Shown: positions 1-12,443, numbered from the stretch's first letter. The stretch: 64,000 bases of DNA from Mesostigma viride (GCA_009746045.1 RPFO01000115.1:250001-314000); one strand, 5' to 3'. Program-made: numbers and translations. The notes: generated from the letters alone by a model not told the origin.

Positions 1-1
1 A

Positions 2-388
2 CTATCCATCCAGGACATGGGTGGTGTTGATCTGAATCATTTCAAAATTTCTCTTGAAAAACTTCTTAACACCAACATTGCTTCTGTAAAATTTGCTACA
101 CCCAAGTATGCCCCAGGGCAAGAACCCTGTGTGGCAGACCTGGTTCACAACCAAAAACTTCATCCCAACTCATTTGGATTGGGCAAGCATGATGTGGCTA
201 AAATGTCTCCTCTTTCTTATGAACAGATAGAGCAAGACTGTCGCACACACATAGGATTCCTAAAATGGGTGGAGGCCTTTAACAAGGCCAGGGAAGAATG
301 GGTAGTGCCAGATCCTCTTAGTCCTTCTCATACTCCCCTGTCACACCTATTGACAAAAAGCCTGCAGGGTGCAAGCACTTGCGCCTGA
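2..388 (+). pseudogene. Pol fragment: linker between protease-like domain and reverse transcriptase (family A)
   Basis: The open frame enters from the left edge and aligns with residues about 940-1050 of the intact polyprotein at 57475-62103 (shared HPSAFGLGKWD-like and EWVLPNP-like stretches). No catalytic motif lies in this piece. It ends out of frame near 350. One base appears to be missing in the run ACTCCCCTG, because the sequence that follows continues the protein in another frame. The same lesion occurs in family A copy 2, which suggests a shared defective ancestor. Function: part of Pol joining the retropepsin-like domain to RT. Confidence 0.75.
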
Positions 389-449
389 AGTTTGTGTGTA
401 AACATAAGCCAGCAGCAGATGGGTCAGTCATTTTCATGCTAGACCTTGT

Positions 450-1805
450 GTGACAGAGTTCAAGGGCACCACTGATCTGACAGAGGCAGAGTTGTACACG
501 CCAGGCATTCAGCAAACATCCCTAAAAATCTTGCTGTCTGTCTTTGTGGGTCATCTCAATGATGGGGATGACTATGTATGTAAGGCTACAGACATTAAAA
601 GGGCTTTCCTGAAAGGCTCACCTGAGATAGCACAACAAGTGTGGCATGGTCAGGTGTATGTAGTCTCCACTCCCAGAGTTTGGGCAAAACACATCCCTCA
701 GCAGTACCTGAAAGCTAACATAGGTGTTGAAGGGCTGCAATCAGCTCCTCGCATTTTCAGGATGTCAGCTCAGGCTGTGTTTGAAAAGCTAGGGGCTAGA
801 TATGATGACATAGACCCTTGCTTCTTTGTGGTCCCACACCCTCATGGCATTCTCACCTTTGTGTGGCATGGGGATGATCAGCTGATTGCTGGGCCAAGGC
901 GTGCTGTGGATGATTTTATTCAACAAGTGTCACAGCATTTTGAGATTGGCAAGCAAGTAGAGCTGGGCACCACTGCCATAAAATTTTGTGGCACAATGTT
1001 ACAACTCCAGCAGCATCAAAACCAGTGGGTGTGTGCACTCTACTCTCCCAATGATTACATGCACAGCTGCTTGGAGGTTTTGCAAACAAAAATCAAACCT
1101 GGAGCCTGTCCTACCATTAGAGGCAAGCTGGGGTGGTTGTGCTCAACGTGTGCACCTCACCTGGCTGTGGTTAGCAGAGTTGATGATGATGTCTTGATGC
1201 AAGTAGGTCACAAAGCCATCACCAAAACTCTCCAGGAAGGCCCTCCCCTTATCTTGCACTCCTTGGATCTCCACAAAACCATTCACATCCAAGCTATGAT
1301 GGATAGTTCCATGGAGTCCAGGCAGATTACCAAGATGCAGGCAAGGGAGTCAGGCTTGTATTTTGTGCAGAATGATGATGCACCCTTGTCTCTCATTTCA
1401 TGGTACAGCCGGTTGCATAGACGCAAGGCTGTCAGCAGCAATGCTGCTGAGTGCAGGGCAGTGGTGTCAGCAGTGCTTCATGCCAGGTACTTGAATCATG
1501 TGCTGGTTTGGTTGCAGATGCAAGCAGGCAGCAATGCTGGGGTGGTGGCACACTTGCTCACTGACAGTCAGTCAGTCCTCAGTTTCCTTGCTAACCCCTA
1601 TGCTGTGCACACTGATCTTGACTGGGTGGTCCTGAAACAGGAGTCCACCTACTGGGAGTCCACCCGTCACGTGGAGGACAAACACAACGCTGCTGATGCA
1701 CTCACTAAAGTGCCTCAGCAGGCAGCTGACCAATACCAGCTGTTGTACCACTTGATGAACCCCTATGGCAAGCAGGCAACCCTGCCCCATAGGGGGGACG
1801 CCTAG
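450..1805 (+). pseudogene. pol: Reverse transcriptase-RNase H of copia family A
   Basis: This 451-codon frame covers the RT and RNase H ends of Pol, which copy element RNA into DNA and degrade the RNA template. Visible RT motifs are ATDIKRAFLKG (first catalytic Asp) and VWHGDDQL, where HGDD stands in place of the copia YVDD box. RNase H shows MMDSSMES, SNAAECRA, LLTDSQS and the C-terminal NAADALTK, matching the copia D-E-D-D pattern and the N-ADALTK tail. The coding sequence begins upstream in another frame. A one-base deletion near 433, relative to copy 2, separates it from the preceding residues, so the apparent start is artificial and the gene is broken. Confidence 0.9.
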
Positions 1806-2870
1806 CAGGGTCCTGTTCACCAGGGCCGCCTAGGTCACCCAGTACCCCTTGGGCAGGTCCAAGGGGTAGGTTGTGGCTTCCAGCAAGGGGGGTTGGTTGG
1901 AGTCTGTTTTTCATACATCTGCGTGCCCTATGCCCAATAAAATCTGTTTTGATTTTTTCAACACCATGGAATTTCGTTATGCACACCTTCATAGGTGGGC
2001 ATGGGATGTATCTCACACCTTTTTCACTAGGGCGTATGCCTTGGTGGATTGGCCTTGAGCTCAGTGGCTCAGGTGCCCCCATTCAAGTGGAGGGTCAAAG
2101 CTCCCTTGACAGGTGGTTACCCAGGACCCCAGTTCACTGTGGATATCCTGGGCCACCTGGCCTTACTGTTCAGTGGCAGTAAAGGCATGGGTGCTGTCAT
2201 GTTGTCTAGTACAACGTGCTCAGCACAGGTGCAGGATGAAATATTCCTGTCACCTGTCACCAGGACTTCAGTCACCCATGTGCAGGGCAGGGGTGGCTGG
2301 TCTCACACGTTGTGCAGGTGCAATGTGGCCAGGTCCAGGATGTCATAGTCCTGTCACCTGTCACTCGGACTTCAGCCCCCTCTGTGCAGGGCAGGGGTGG
2401 CTGGTCCTCACATGTTGTGCAGGTACAACATGGACAGTGCAGGGTGCAATAAACCTGTCCACTGTCACTCCTCAGGTTGCAGGTAACCTGAGCTCAGTTG
2501 ACCCAGCCTGGCTGGGTATTTTTCTCTGAGTGGGCGATGATGATGGAACAACATGGAACCTCTTAAACGGTTACCTTGGCATTTTTTTACAATGGCTCTC
2601 TTGGCTGGTGATGCACTCCCTGGATAGGCAGACAGGCATAGCTATCTCCCTTGTGAGCTCGCGAGGAGGAGGAACTCCCCGGGCATGTTGAGCTAAACGT
2701 GATGCCATCACAAGTATTGCACGAGTTCTGGGGCCCATCTTTTTCAGTCCAGATGTTGCAGTATGGGTGTCAGTTGCTCAGCACCTCAGTCAGCTTGGAG
2801 TCAGTCTCCTAGCTGGGCAGGGTCAGGCTTGAAGTCGCTAGCCTTCAACCTGAAAGGAAAACATAATGGG
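1806..2870 (+). other. 3' non-coding region of family A with internal repeats and polypurine tract
   Basis: No convincing coding potential is seen. Between about 2210 and 2450 a roughly 100-bp stretch is repeated imperfectly, each repeat containing GTGCAGGGCAGGGGTGGCTGG. AATAAA-type sequences occur near 1934 and 2450. The purine-rich tract GAAAGGAAAACATAATGGG at 2852-2870 directly precedes the LTR and is the likely plus-strand primer. The same region is present inverted at 42020-43074. Confidence 0.7.
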
Positions 2871-3328
2871 AGTTAGATGAGATGCTTAGGCTGACACACG
2901 GATTTCCGGCCTGCGCGCCGCGTATTGCCTACCGCGGCTGAGCGGGACACCTCAGTACAGTACGGCAGGGTGTACGGTACTGAGGTGTCATGTGGACCGA
3001 TGTGCGGTTAGTGCCAGACTGTTCCTAGGTGCTAGCTCGACCCGCCAGGTCCGGTGTAGCCGGGCCTGACGGGCCGAGTCTTAGCTGGTTGCTAGTGACG
3101 TGGTCGCATGGCATTGCAGTGTACAGTTGTCCACTGGTCGTGTGCTGCAGGTAGCACCGCCATAGGCATATAGGCGTAGCACTGGGGAGTGCCACAGCAC
3201 CCGAGTTTGCCCAGACGTTCCATTCTGAGCCCTCAGCTTTCATCGCTCTCTCATTGTATTATTGTAATACAATCATCATTCGCTTTCAGCTTCAGCAGTT
3301 GTTCGTCGTTCCTAGTCTCCATCCAACT
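2871..3328 (+). repeat. 3' LTR of copia family A copy 1 (458 bp)
   Basis: The LTR begins AGTTAGATG and ends CATCCAACT, so the termini are AGTT...AACT and not TG...CA. It is nearly identical to the two 455-bp LTRs of copy 2 (41565-42019 and 49567-50021), with a 3-bp difference near 3212. It carries a 13-bp inverted repeat (GACACCTCAGTAC and its complement). Its right edge joins the GT-rich block. Confidence 0.92.
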
Positions 3329-5085
3329 TTGTGTGTGTGACTTAGGTGTGTGTGTTGTTTGTGTTGGATATGTGTTGTGTGTGTGTGTGTTGTGTGTGTG
3401 TAGGGTGTCTTGTGTGTTGGTTTCTTGTTTTTAGTAGGTGTTGGGTGTGTGTATGTCGGGTGCAAACATAGTGTGTGTGTGTGTGTGTGTGTGTTCGGTA
3501 TGTGTGTTGGGTGTCTTGTGTGTGTGTGTTCGGTATGTGTGTTGAGGCGTGTGTGTGTGCTCTGTGTATGTATGTTGTGTGTGTGTGTGTTGGGGCGTGT
3601 GCGTGTGTGTGTTGTGTGCATGTTAATTGTCATGTATTGGTGTTGAGTGTGGGGGGGGGATGGACGTGTGTGTTGTGTGTGACTTAGGTGTGTTATGTGT
3701 GTGTTGTGTGTGACTTAAGTGTGTAGTGTGTGTGTTGTGTGTGTTGGATGTGTGGTGTGGGTGTGGGTGTGGGTGTGTGGGTGGGTGGGTGGGGGGGCCA
3801 AGTGTCTTGTGTGTTGGTATTGGGTTTGTGTGGGGGGGTGTACGTGTGTGTTGTGTGTGACTTAGGTGTGTTTTGTGTGTGTTGTGTGTGATCGACCTAG
3901 GTGTGTGTTGCGTGTGTGTGTTGGGTGCCGGCCAGTACATGTGTTCATAAAGGGTGTGGGTGTGTGTAGGGTGTGTGCAAAGTGTCTTGTGTGTTGGTGT
4001 TGGGTGTGGGGGGGGGGGAAAGTACGTGTGTGTTGTGTGTGTGACTTAGGTGTGTTGTGTGTGTGTTGTTTGCATGTTATTGTTGGTGTTGTGGGGGGGG
4101 GGATGTACGTGTACGTGTGTTGTGTGTTGGTGTCTTATTTTTAGGTGTTGGTGTGTGTGTCGTGGGTGCAAACATTGTGTGTGTGTGTGTGTTGGGTGTG
4201 TGTTGGGTGTCTTGTGTGTTTGGTGTTTTTGGTAGGTGTTGTGTGTGCGTGTTTTCGGTATGTGTGTTGGGTGTCTTGTGTGTGTGTGGTATGTGTTTGG
4301 GTGTTGTTGTGTGTGCAGTGTTGGGGCATGTGTGTGTGTGTGTTGGGGCATGTGTGTGTGTTGTGGCATGTTAATTGTCATGTGTTGGTGTTGTGTGGGG
4401 GGGGGGGGGATGTACGTGTGTGTTGTGTGTTACTTAGGTGTGTTATGTGTGTGTTGGGTGTGGGTGTCGTGGGCCGACCGGTGCAAACATTGTGTGTGTG
4501 TGTGTGTTGGGTGTGTGTTGGGTGTCAGTTACGTCAGCCAGTTATGTCGGCCGAATTAACTTGGGTGCTCGGAAGTGGTTATTCCGGGCAAAATAGTGTT
4601 CCGGCCCGATTTGCCTCAGGCGGCAAAAGGTTCCGGCACTATTTAACGTAACTGTGTCTTGTGTGTTGGTGTCTTGTTTTTAGTAGGTGTTGTGTGTGCG
4701 TGTTTTCGGTATGTGTGTTGGGTGTCTTTTGTGTGTGTGGTGTGTGTTTGGGTGTTGTTGTGTGTGCAGTGTTGGGGCATGTGTGTGTGTGTTGGGGCAT
4801 GTGTGTGTGTGTGTTGGGGCATGTGTGTCAGTGTGTGTGTTGTGGCCTGTTAATTGTCATGTGTTGGTGTTGTGTGTGGGGGGGGCGGGATGTACCTGTG
4901 TGTTGTGTGTTATAACAACTATACTTAGGTGTGTTATGTGTGTGTTGCGTGTGTGTGTTGGGTGTGTGTTGCATGGCTGTCTTGTGTGTTGGTGTCTTGT
5001 TTTTAGGTGTTGGTGTGTGTCTTGGGTGCAAACATAGTGTGTGTGTGTGTTGGGTGTGTTGTTCGTGTGTGTATGAAAATATAGA
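3329..5085. repeat. GT-rich simple-sequence and minisatellite block
   Basis: About 1.75 kb of imperfect (GT)n with interspersed recurrent words: GACTTAGGTGTGT, TTGGGTGTCTTGTGTG, GGTGCAAACAT and runs of G up to 11. No fixed period is obvious, and open frames here are low-complexity Val/Cys artifacts. The strand bias is opposite to the CA-rich satellite to the right. A 127-bp palindromic-element derivative is inserted at 4527-4653. Confidence 0.85.
4527..4653. mobile_element. Palindromic element G1 (solo, left arm deleted)
   Basis: This contains the complete right arm of the 206-bp palindrome P (ending CACTATTTAACGTAACT), but the left arm is reduced to AGTTACGT plus a short rearranged stretch (ACGTCAGCCAGTTATGTC). 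The flanks are GTGTC at 4522-4526 and GTGTC at 4654-4658, a 5-bp target duplication. The termini AGTTACG...CGTAACT are intact. It is the equivalent of a solo LTR of the G family. Confidence 0.85.
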
Positions 5086-5196
5086 AAATTGTTATATTTG
5101 ACGATAGTCATAGTGTACTACTAAAAACTTGTACATACATATGCTGGAATGATTTTCTTTTTACTATTTCATTCACTATTGCTTATTTCTTCACAC
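5086..5196. other. AT-rich junction between GT block and satellite
   Basis: About 110 bp of unique AT-rich sequence with no gene, separating the GT-rich block from the first satellite units. The satellite seems to fade in from about 5190 (CACACATGTACATGCACGC). Confidence 0.5.
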
Positions 5197-8100
5197 ATGT
5201 ACATGCACGCAAGGGGCGGCTGCACATACACGTACACACACCGCGCACGCAAGGGGCGGCTGCACACACACGTACATCCACCGCGCACGCAAGGGGCAAC
5301 TGCACACACACGTACATACACCGCGCACGCAAGGGGCGAGTGCGCACACACGTACATACACCGCGCACGCAAGGGGCGGCTGCACACACACGTACACACA
5401 CCATGCACGCAAGGGCCGGCTGCACTCACATGTACATACACCATGCACGCAAGGGGCGGCTGCACACACACGTACACACACCATGCACGCAAGGGCCGGC
5501 TGCACTCACATGTACATCCACCGCGCACGCAAGGGCCGGCTGCACACACACGTACATACACCGCGCACGCAAGGGGCAACTGCACACACATGTACATACA
5601 CCGCGCAACCACGGGGCGGCTGCACACACACGTACATACACCGCGCACGCAAGGGGCGGCTGCACACATACGTACCTACACCGCGCACGCAAGGGGCGAC
5701 TGCACACACATGTACATCCACCGCGCACGCAAGGGCCGGCTGCACACACACGTACACACACCATGCACGCAAGGGCCGGCTGCACACACACGTACATACA
5801 CCGCGCACGCAAGGGGCGGCTGCACACACACGTACACACACCGCGCACGCAAGGGGCGGCTGCACACACACGTACACACACCATGCACGCAAGGAGCGAC
5901 TTCACGCACAGGTACACACACCATGCACGCAAGGTTCGGCTGCACACACATGTACATCCACCGCGCACGCAAGGGGCGAGTGCAAACACATGTACATACA
6001 CCGCGCACGCAAGGGGCAACTGCCCACACATGTACATCCACCGCGCACGCAAGGGCCGGCTGCACTCACATGTACACACACCGCGCACGCAAGGGCCGGC
6101 TGCACACACACGTACATACACCGCGCACGCAAGGGGCAACTGCACACACACGTACACACCATGCACGCAAGGGGCGGCTGCACACACACGTACACACACC
6201 ATGCACGCAAGGAGCGACTTCACGCACAGGTACACACACCATGCACGCAAGGTTCGGCTGCACACACATGTACATCCACCGCGCACGCAAGGGGCGAGTG
6301 CAAACACATGTACATCCACCGCGCACGCAAGGGGCGGCTGCACACACACGTACATACACCGCCCACGCAAGGGGCAACTGCACACACATGTACATACACC
6401 GCGCAACCACGGGGCGGCTGCACACACACGTACACACACCATGCACGCAAGGGCCGGCATGCACACACAGTACACACACCGCGCACGCAAGGGGCGGCTG
6501 CACACACACGTACATACACTGCGCACGCAAGGGGCTGCTGCACACACACTTACACTCACCATGCACGCGAGGGCGGCTGCACACACACGTACACACACCG
6601 CGCACGCAAGGGACGGCTGCACACACACGTACATACACCGCGCACGCAAGGGGCGGCTGCACTTACATGTACACACACCACGCACGCAAGGGGCGGCTGC
6701 ACACACACGTACATACACCGCGCACGCAAGGACCGGCTCCACTCACATGTACATCCACCGCGCAACCACGGGGCGGCTGCACACACACGTACATACACCG
6801 CGCACGCAAGGGGCTGCTGCACACACACTTACACACAAAATTCACGCTTGGGGCGACGGCACTCACATGTACAGACACCGCGCACGAAAGGGGTGGCTGC
6901 ACACACACGTACATCCACCGCGCACGCAAGGGGCGGCTGCACACACACATACATACATGCACCATGCGCGCAAGGGGCGAGTGCACACACATGTACATAC
7001 ACCGCGCACGCAAGGGGCAACTGCCCACACATGGACATACACCATGCACGCAAGGGGCGGCTGCACACACATGTACATCCACCGCGCACGCAAGGGGCGA
7101 GTGCACACACACGTACACACACCGCGCACGCAAGGGGCTGCTGCACACACACGTACACACACCATGCACGCAATTGCCGGCATGCACACACACGTACATC
7201 CACCGCGCACGCAAGGGGCAACTGCACACACATGTACACACACCGCGCACGCTTGGGGCGGCTGCACACACACGTACCTACACCGCGCACGCAAGGGGCG
7301 GCTGCACACACATGTACACACACCGCGCACGCAAGGGGCGGCTGCACACACACGTACACACACCATGCACGCAATTGCCGGCATGCACACACACGTACAT
7401 CCACCGCGCACGCAAGGGGCAACTGCACACACATGTACACACACCGCGCACGCTTGGGGCAGCTGCACTCACATGTACACACACCGCGCACGCTTGGGGC
7501 GGCTGCACACACACGTACATACACCGCGCACGCAAGGGGCGGCTGCACACACACGTACATACACCGCGCACGCAAGGGGCGGCTGCACACATACGTACAC
7601 ACACCGCGCACGCAAGGGGCGGCTGCACACACACGTACATACACCATGCACGCAAGGGGCTGCACACACACTTACACACACCATGCACGCAAGGGCCGGC
7701 ATGCACACACACTGGCATACACCGCGCACGCAAGGGGCGGCTGCACACACGTACATACACCGCGCACGCAAGGGGCGAGTGCACACACACGTACACACAC
7801 CGCGCACGAAAGGGGCGGCTGCACACACACGTACACACACCATGCACGCAATTGCCGGCATGCACACACACGTACATCCACTGCGCACGCAAGGGGCAAC
7901 TGCACACACATGTACACACGCTCGGGGCGGCTGCACACACACTTACACACACCATGCACGCAAGGGCCGGCATGCACACACACTGGCATACACCGCGCAC
8001 GCAAGGGGCGGCTGCACCCACATGTACATACACCATGCACGCAAGGACAAGGATTCACACACACGTACACACACCGCGCACGCAAGGGGCGGCTGCACAC

Positions 8101-10432
8101 ACACGTACACACACCATGCACGCAATTGCCGGCATGCACACACACGTACATCCACCGCGCACGCAAGGGGCAACTGCACACACATGTACACACGCTTGGG
8201 GCGGCTGCACTCACATGTACACACACCGCGCACGCAAGGGCCGGCTGCACACACACGTACATACACCGCGCACGCAAGGGGCAACTGCACACACACGTAC
8301 ACACACCATGCACGCAAGGGGCGGCTGCACACACACGTACACACACCATGCACGCAAGGAGCGACTTCACGCACAGGTACACACACCATGCACGCAAGGT
8401 TCGGCTGCACACACATGTACATCCACCGCGCACGCAAGGGGCGAGTGCAAACACATGTACATACACCGCGCACGCAAGGGGCAACTGCCCACACATGTAC
8501 ATCCACCGCGCACGCAAGGGCCGGCTGCATGCACTCAATTGTACATACACCGCCCATGCAAGGGGCGGCTGCACACACACGTACACACACCATGCACGCA
8601 AGGGCCGGCATGCACACACAGTACACACACCGCGCACGCAAGGGGCGGCTGCACACACACGTACATACACTGCGCACGCAAGGGGCTGCTGCACACACAC
8701 TTACACTCACCATGCACGCAAGGGGCGGCTGCACACACACGTACACACACCGCGCACGCAAGGGACGGCTGCACACACACGTACATACACCGCGCACGCA
8801 AGGGGCGGCTGCACTTACATGTACACACACCACGCACGCAAGGGGCGGCTGCACACACACGTACATACACCGCGCACGCAAGGACCGGCTCCACTCACAT
8901 GTACATCCACCGCGCAACCACGGGGCGGCTGCACACACACGTACATACACCGCGCACGCAAGGGGCTGCTGCACACACACTTACACACAAAATGCACGCT
9001 TGGGGCGACGGCACTCACATGTACATACACCGCGCACGAAAGGGGTGGCTGCACACACACGTACATCCACCGCGCACGCAAGGTGCGGCTGCACACACAC
9101 ATACATACACCGCGCACGCTTGGGGCGGCTGCACACACACGTACCTACACCGCGCACGCAAGGGGCGGCTGCACACACACGTACATACACCGCGCACGCA
9201 AGGGGCAACTGCACACACATGTACATACACCGCGCAACCACGGGGCGGCTGCACACACGCGTACATACACCGCGCACGCAAGGGGCGGCTGCACACATAC
9301 GTACCTACACCGCGCACCCAAGGGGCGACTGCACACACATGTACATCCACCGCGCACGCAAGGGGCAACTGCACACACATGTACACACACCGCGCACGCT
9401 TGGGGCAGCTGCACTCACATGTACACACACCGCGCACGCTTGGGGCGGCTGCACACACACGTACCTACACCGCGCACGCAAGGGGCGGCTGCACACACAC
9501 TTACACACAAAATGCACGCTTGGGGCGACGGCACTCACATGTACACACACCGCGCACGCAAGGGGCGGCTGCACACACACGTACACACACCATGCACGCA
9601 ATTGCCGGCATGCACACACACGTACATCCACCGCGCACGCAAGGGGCAACTGCACACACATGTACACACACCGCGCACGCTTGGGGCAGCTGCACTCACA
9701 TGTACACACACCGCGCACGCTTGGGGCGGCTGCACACACACGTACATACACCGCGCACGCAAGGGGCGGCTGCACACATACGTACCTACACCGCGCACGC
9801 AAGGGGCGGCTGCACACACACGTACATACACCGCGCACGCAAGGACCGGCTCCACTCACATGTACATCCACCGCGCAACCACGGGGCGGCTGCACACACA
9901 CGTACATACACCGCGCACGCAAGGGGCTGCTGCACACACACTTACACACAAAATGCACGCTTGGGGCGACGGCACTCACATGTACATACACCGCGCACGA
10001 AAGGGGTGGCTGCACACACACGTACATCCACCGCGCACGCAAGGGGCGGCTGCACACACACATACATACACCATGCACGCAAGGGGCGAGTGCAAAAACA
10101 TGTACATACACCGCGCACGCAAGGGGCAACTGCCCACACATGGACATACACCATGCACGCAAGGGGCGGCTGCACACACATGTACATCCACCGCGCACGC
10201 AAGGGGCGAGTGCACACACACGTACACACACCGCGCACGCAAGGGGCGGCTGCACACACACGTACACACACCATGCACGCAATTGCCGGCATGCACACAC
10301 ACGTACATCCACCGCGCACGCAAGGGGCAACTGCACACACATGTACACACACCGCGCACGCTTGGGGCAGCTGCACTCACATGTACACACACCGCGCACG
10401 CTTGGGGCGGCTGCACACACACGTACATACAC
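5197..10432. repeat. 40-bp satellite array, block 1 (about 131 units)
   Basis: Head-to-tail units of 40 bp. A typical unit is 5351-5390, with core CGCGCACGCAAGGGGCGGC followed by TGCACACACACGTACATACA. Variants recur: ATGCACGCAAGGGCC, CGCAACCACGGGG, TGCACGCTTGGGGCGAC, GCACGCAATTGCCGGCATG and AAGGAGCGACTTCACGCACAGG. They recur in fixed order as higher-order blocks; for example the block near 9949-10431 reappears around 21471, 24131, 28510 and 38780. The unit lacks stop codons in all forward frames, which produces spurious 1650-1770-codon ORFs. Confidence 0.95.
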
Positions 10433-12443
10433 ATCCAATTGCTGCTTTAGTTCCATTGGAGTGAGGGGCTGCCAGAGAAACATGTTTATTACAAATACGT
10501 GTTAGGCACACGTCCAAGCCATTAGCTAACCTAAGAATCTGCAGTTTCTAAGCTAACTAGGCCACACAACAAGGGCCGAAACATCATACCAGTCATAAGG
10601 ACCTGGGCCAGTCAAGAGGACCTGGGCTTTGTAACATCCGTCTGGCAGCAAGGGTGGGTGGGTGGGAGCTGCAAAGAGGAGTGGTTGTTGCCCCGCCACA
10701 ACCCTAAGTATCCACCGTCTACCTAGTCGTAGGTGGGGTGACGGACGCCAGCCCACTGACCAACAGGCCAGTGGCGCCGCGCCGTCCCCGGTCCACAGGA
10801 CTGCCCCCGGTCCACAACACAAATTGGACCCGGTCCACAGTACCGTCCCCGGTACCCCCCCCCCCACAACACCGTACCCCCCCCCCTAGTACTGGCTACC
10901 TAGTCAGACCTGTCTACTGCGGCCTCCCCTCCCCCTTTGAGACTTCCGCAGGTCATAGATAGAACGAGCGTGAGCTCACAAAATCCAATTGCTGCTTTAG
11001 TTCCATTGGAGTGAGGGGCTGCCAGAGAAACATGTTTATTACAAATACGTGTTAGGCACACGTCCAAGCCATTAGCTAACCTAAGAATCTGCAGTTTCTA
11101 AGCTAACTAGGCCACACAACAAGGGCCGAAACATCATACCAGTCATAAGGACCTGGGCCAGTCAAGAGGACCTGGGCTTTGTAACATCCCGCACCCACTA
11201 CCTGGCCACTTGGCCGCAAGCTGTCGTATGGCCCAGACTTCTCGTCGCCCCCTTGTCCCCTGCCGCTACCAGTGCTTCATTAACCAGGCGGCAATACAAA
11301 GGGGAAGCCAAAAGTATCCCCGTAGGGACCCCCCACTGCGGGGGGGTTCTCACCCATGTGGGCACTGCCCTCGGCAGCCACCCCTGCAGGCTCGGCAATT
11401 CTTTGTACACCTTTCTTCACAGGCATAGCACCCCCGGCACCCCAATGACGCAGCTGCGTCTGGGATCCGCTATCGCCCCGCCCTAACATCCTTCCCCTTC
11501 CCCGCTGTGCACCGTCAGTCCCAACAACTCGTCCCCGCTTAAATTACGCGGCAACGACCCCGCCATTCCGCGCTGGCCGCCGGCCGCTGTCGCCTCACTT
11601 GGCACGAGGAAATGTTAGGCTGTTTAGGGTGCTGCCCCCCTGGCGCTGGGGCTGCAGCCACCCCGCTCCTATGCTGGCCTGGGGCTCGATTCCCCCTTCT
11701 TCCCATGCTCGTATAGCGCGCTCATGCACTATTCTTGACGATATTCATTAGCCAGGCCCAGCACATACGATACACAACGAACTTGCCTGCGGCGTATTCC
11801 CCCTCCGCCTGTAGCTGTTGCCACCCTAGCACCACGACTGCCCCGCTTTAGTTGTCCGATCAAGAGTCACTCCCGCGTCTATCCAGACCCCTCCCGCGAG
11901 CCCGGGGTGGCGAGTACAACGCAGCAAAAATTTAAACAATCTGGCACTGGCAGCTACCGCCTGCACTTCGAACGGCAAGTTCTTGGGGTGCTGCCGACCC
12001 CCGTCGCGCAGCCGTCATAACCTTAAATTATCCAGGCCCCCGAATGATAATTCGGAGGCCGGTAGCTGTGATTTACATTCGGCACCGCCATAGCAGTGCA
12101 CACACGCCGTCAGTGGGCCGTCGACACAGCTGCAAAGAGGAGTGGTTGTTGCCCCGCCACAACCCTAAGTATCCACCGTCTACCTAGTCGTAGGTGGGGT
12201 GACGGACGCCAGCCCACTGACCAACAGGCCAGTGGCGCCGCGCCGTCCCCGGTCCACAGGACTGCCCCCGGTCCACAACACAAATTGGACCCGGTCCACA
12301 GTACCGTCCCCGGTACCCCCCCCCCCACAACACCGTACCCCCCCCCCTAGTACTGGCTACCTAGTCAGACCTGTCTACTGCGGCCTCCCCTCCCCCTTTG
12401 AGACTTCCGCAGGTCATAGATAGAACGAGCGTGAGCTCACAAA
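10433..12443 (+). mobile_element. Element F1: head-to-tail short + long dimer, no target duplication
   Basis: A 2011-bp insertion. The satellite reads ...TACATACAC before it and CGCGCACG... after it, which is exactly contiguous, so no target site is duplicated. It is two copies of one element joined directly: a short version 10433-10982 (550 bp) and a long version 10983-12443 (1461 bp). Both start ATCCAATTGCTG and end GAGCTCACAAA. They share about 206 bp at the left and about 325 bp at the right, and the long one has about 930 bp of extra middle sequence. One end has the palindrome GTGAGCTCAC, the other a CCAAT...ATTGG hairpin. The strand assignment is arbitrary. No credible ORF is present, so it is non-autonomous. 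Identical dimers occur as F2 and F3. Confidence 0.85.

Larger units (their letters stand above)
1..3328 (+). mobile_element. Ty1/copia LTR retrotransposon, family A copy 1 (3' portion)
   Basis: This is the 3' part of a copia element cut by the left window edge. It holds the end of the PR-RT linker, a reverse transcriptase-RNase H reading frame, about 1 kb of 3' non-coding sequence, a purine-rich tract and the 3' LTR. It matches, in opposite orientation, the complete copy at 41565-50021. The reading frame is broken at about 350 and again at about 433. The break near 350 is also present in copy 2, so both copies descend from an already shifted source. The right end abuts the GT-rich block. The left LTR and target duplication are outside the window. 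Confidence 0.93.

Noticed and set aside
1572-2529. Small ORFs in the 3' non-coding region of family A
   Set aside because: Overlapping on both strands and without domains; the region carries repeats and polyadenylation-like signals.
3329-5085. Telomere-like repeat
   Set aside because: TTAGGTG and TTTTTAGG words occur but not as a regular tandem array of a 6-8-bp telomeric unit.
3292-5111. Cys/Val-rich and His/Thr-rich ORFs in the GT block
   Set aside because: Low-complexity translations of (GT)n and (AC)n with no start context or domain.
5197-10432. CRISPR array
   Set aside because: Units are contiguous 40-bp tandem repeats without unique spacers, in a eukaryotic transposon context.
5149-10505. 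Open frames of 1655-1771 codons in all three forward phases (and shorter ones on the reverse strand) across the satellite
   Set aside because: The 40-bp unit simply lacks stop codons in these frames and cycles through all phases every 120 bp. Parallel open frames in several phases and on both strands argue against coding.
10553-12350. ORFs of 70-110 codons inside the F elements
   Set aside because: They overlap on both strands, are Pro/Arg/Gly-rich because of C/G-runs, and are not kept in frame between F1, F2 and F3.
10433-12443. Calling F a Helitron
   Set aside because: Missing duplication and head-to-tail dimers fit, but TC/CTRR ends, A/T target and any Rep-helicase are absent. Left as unclassified.
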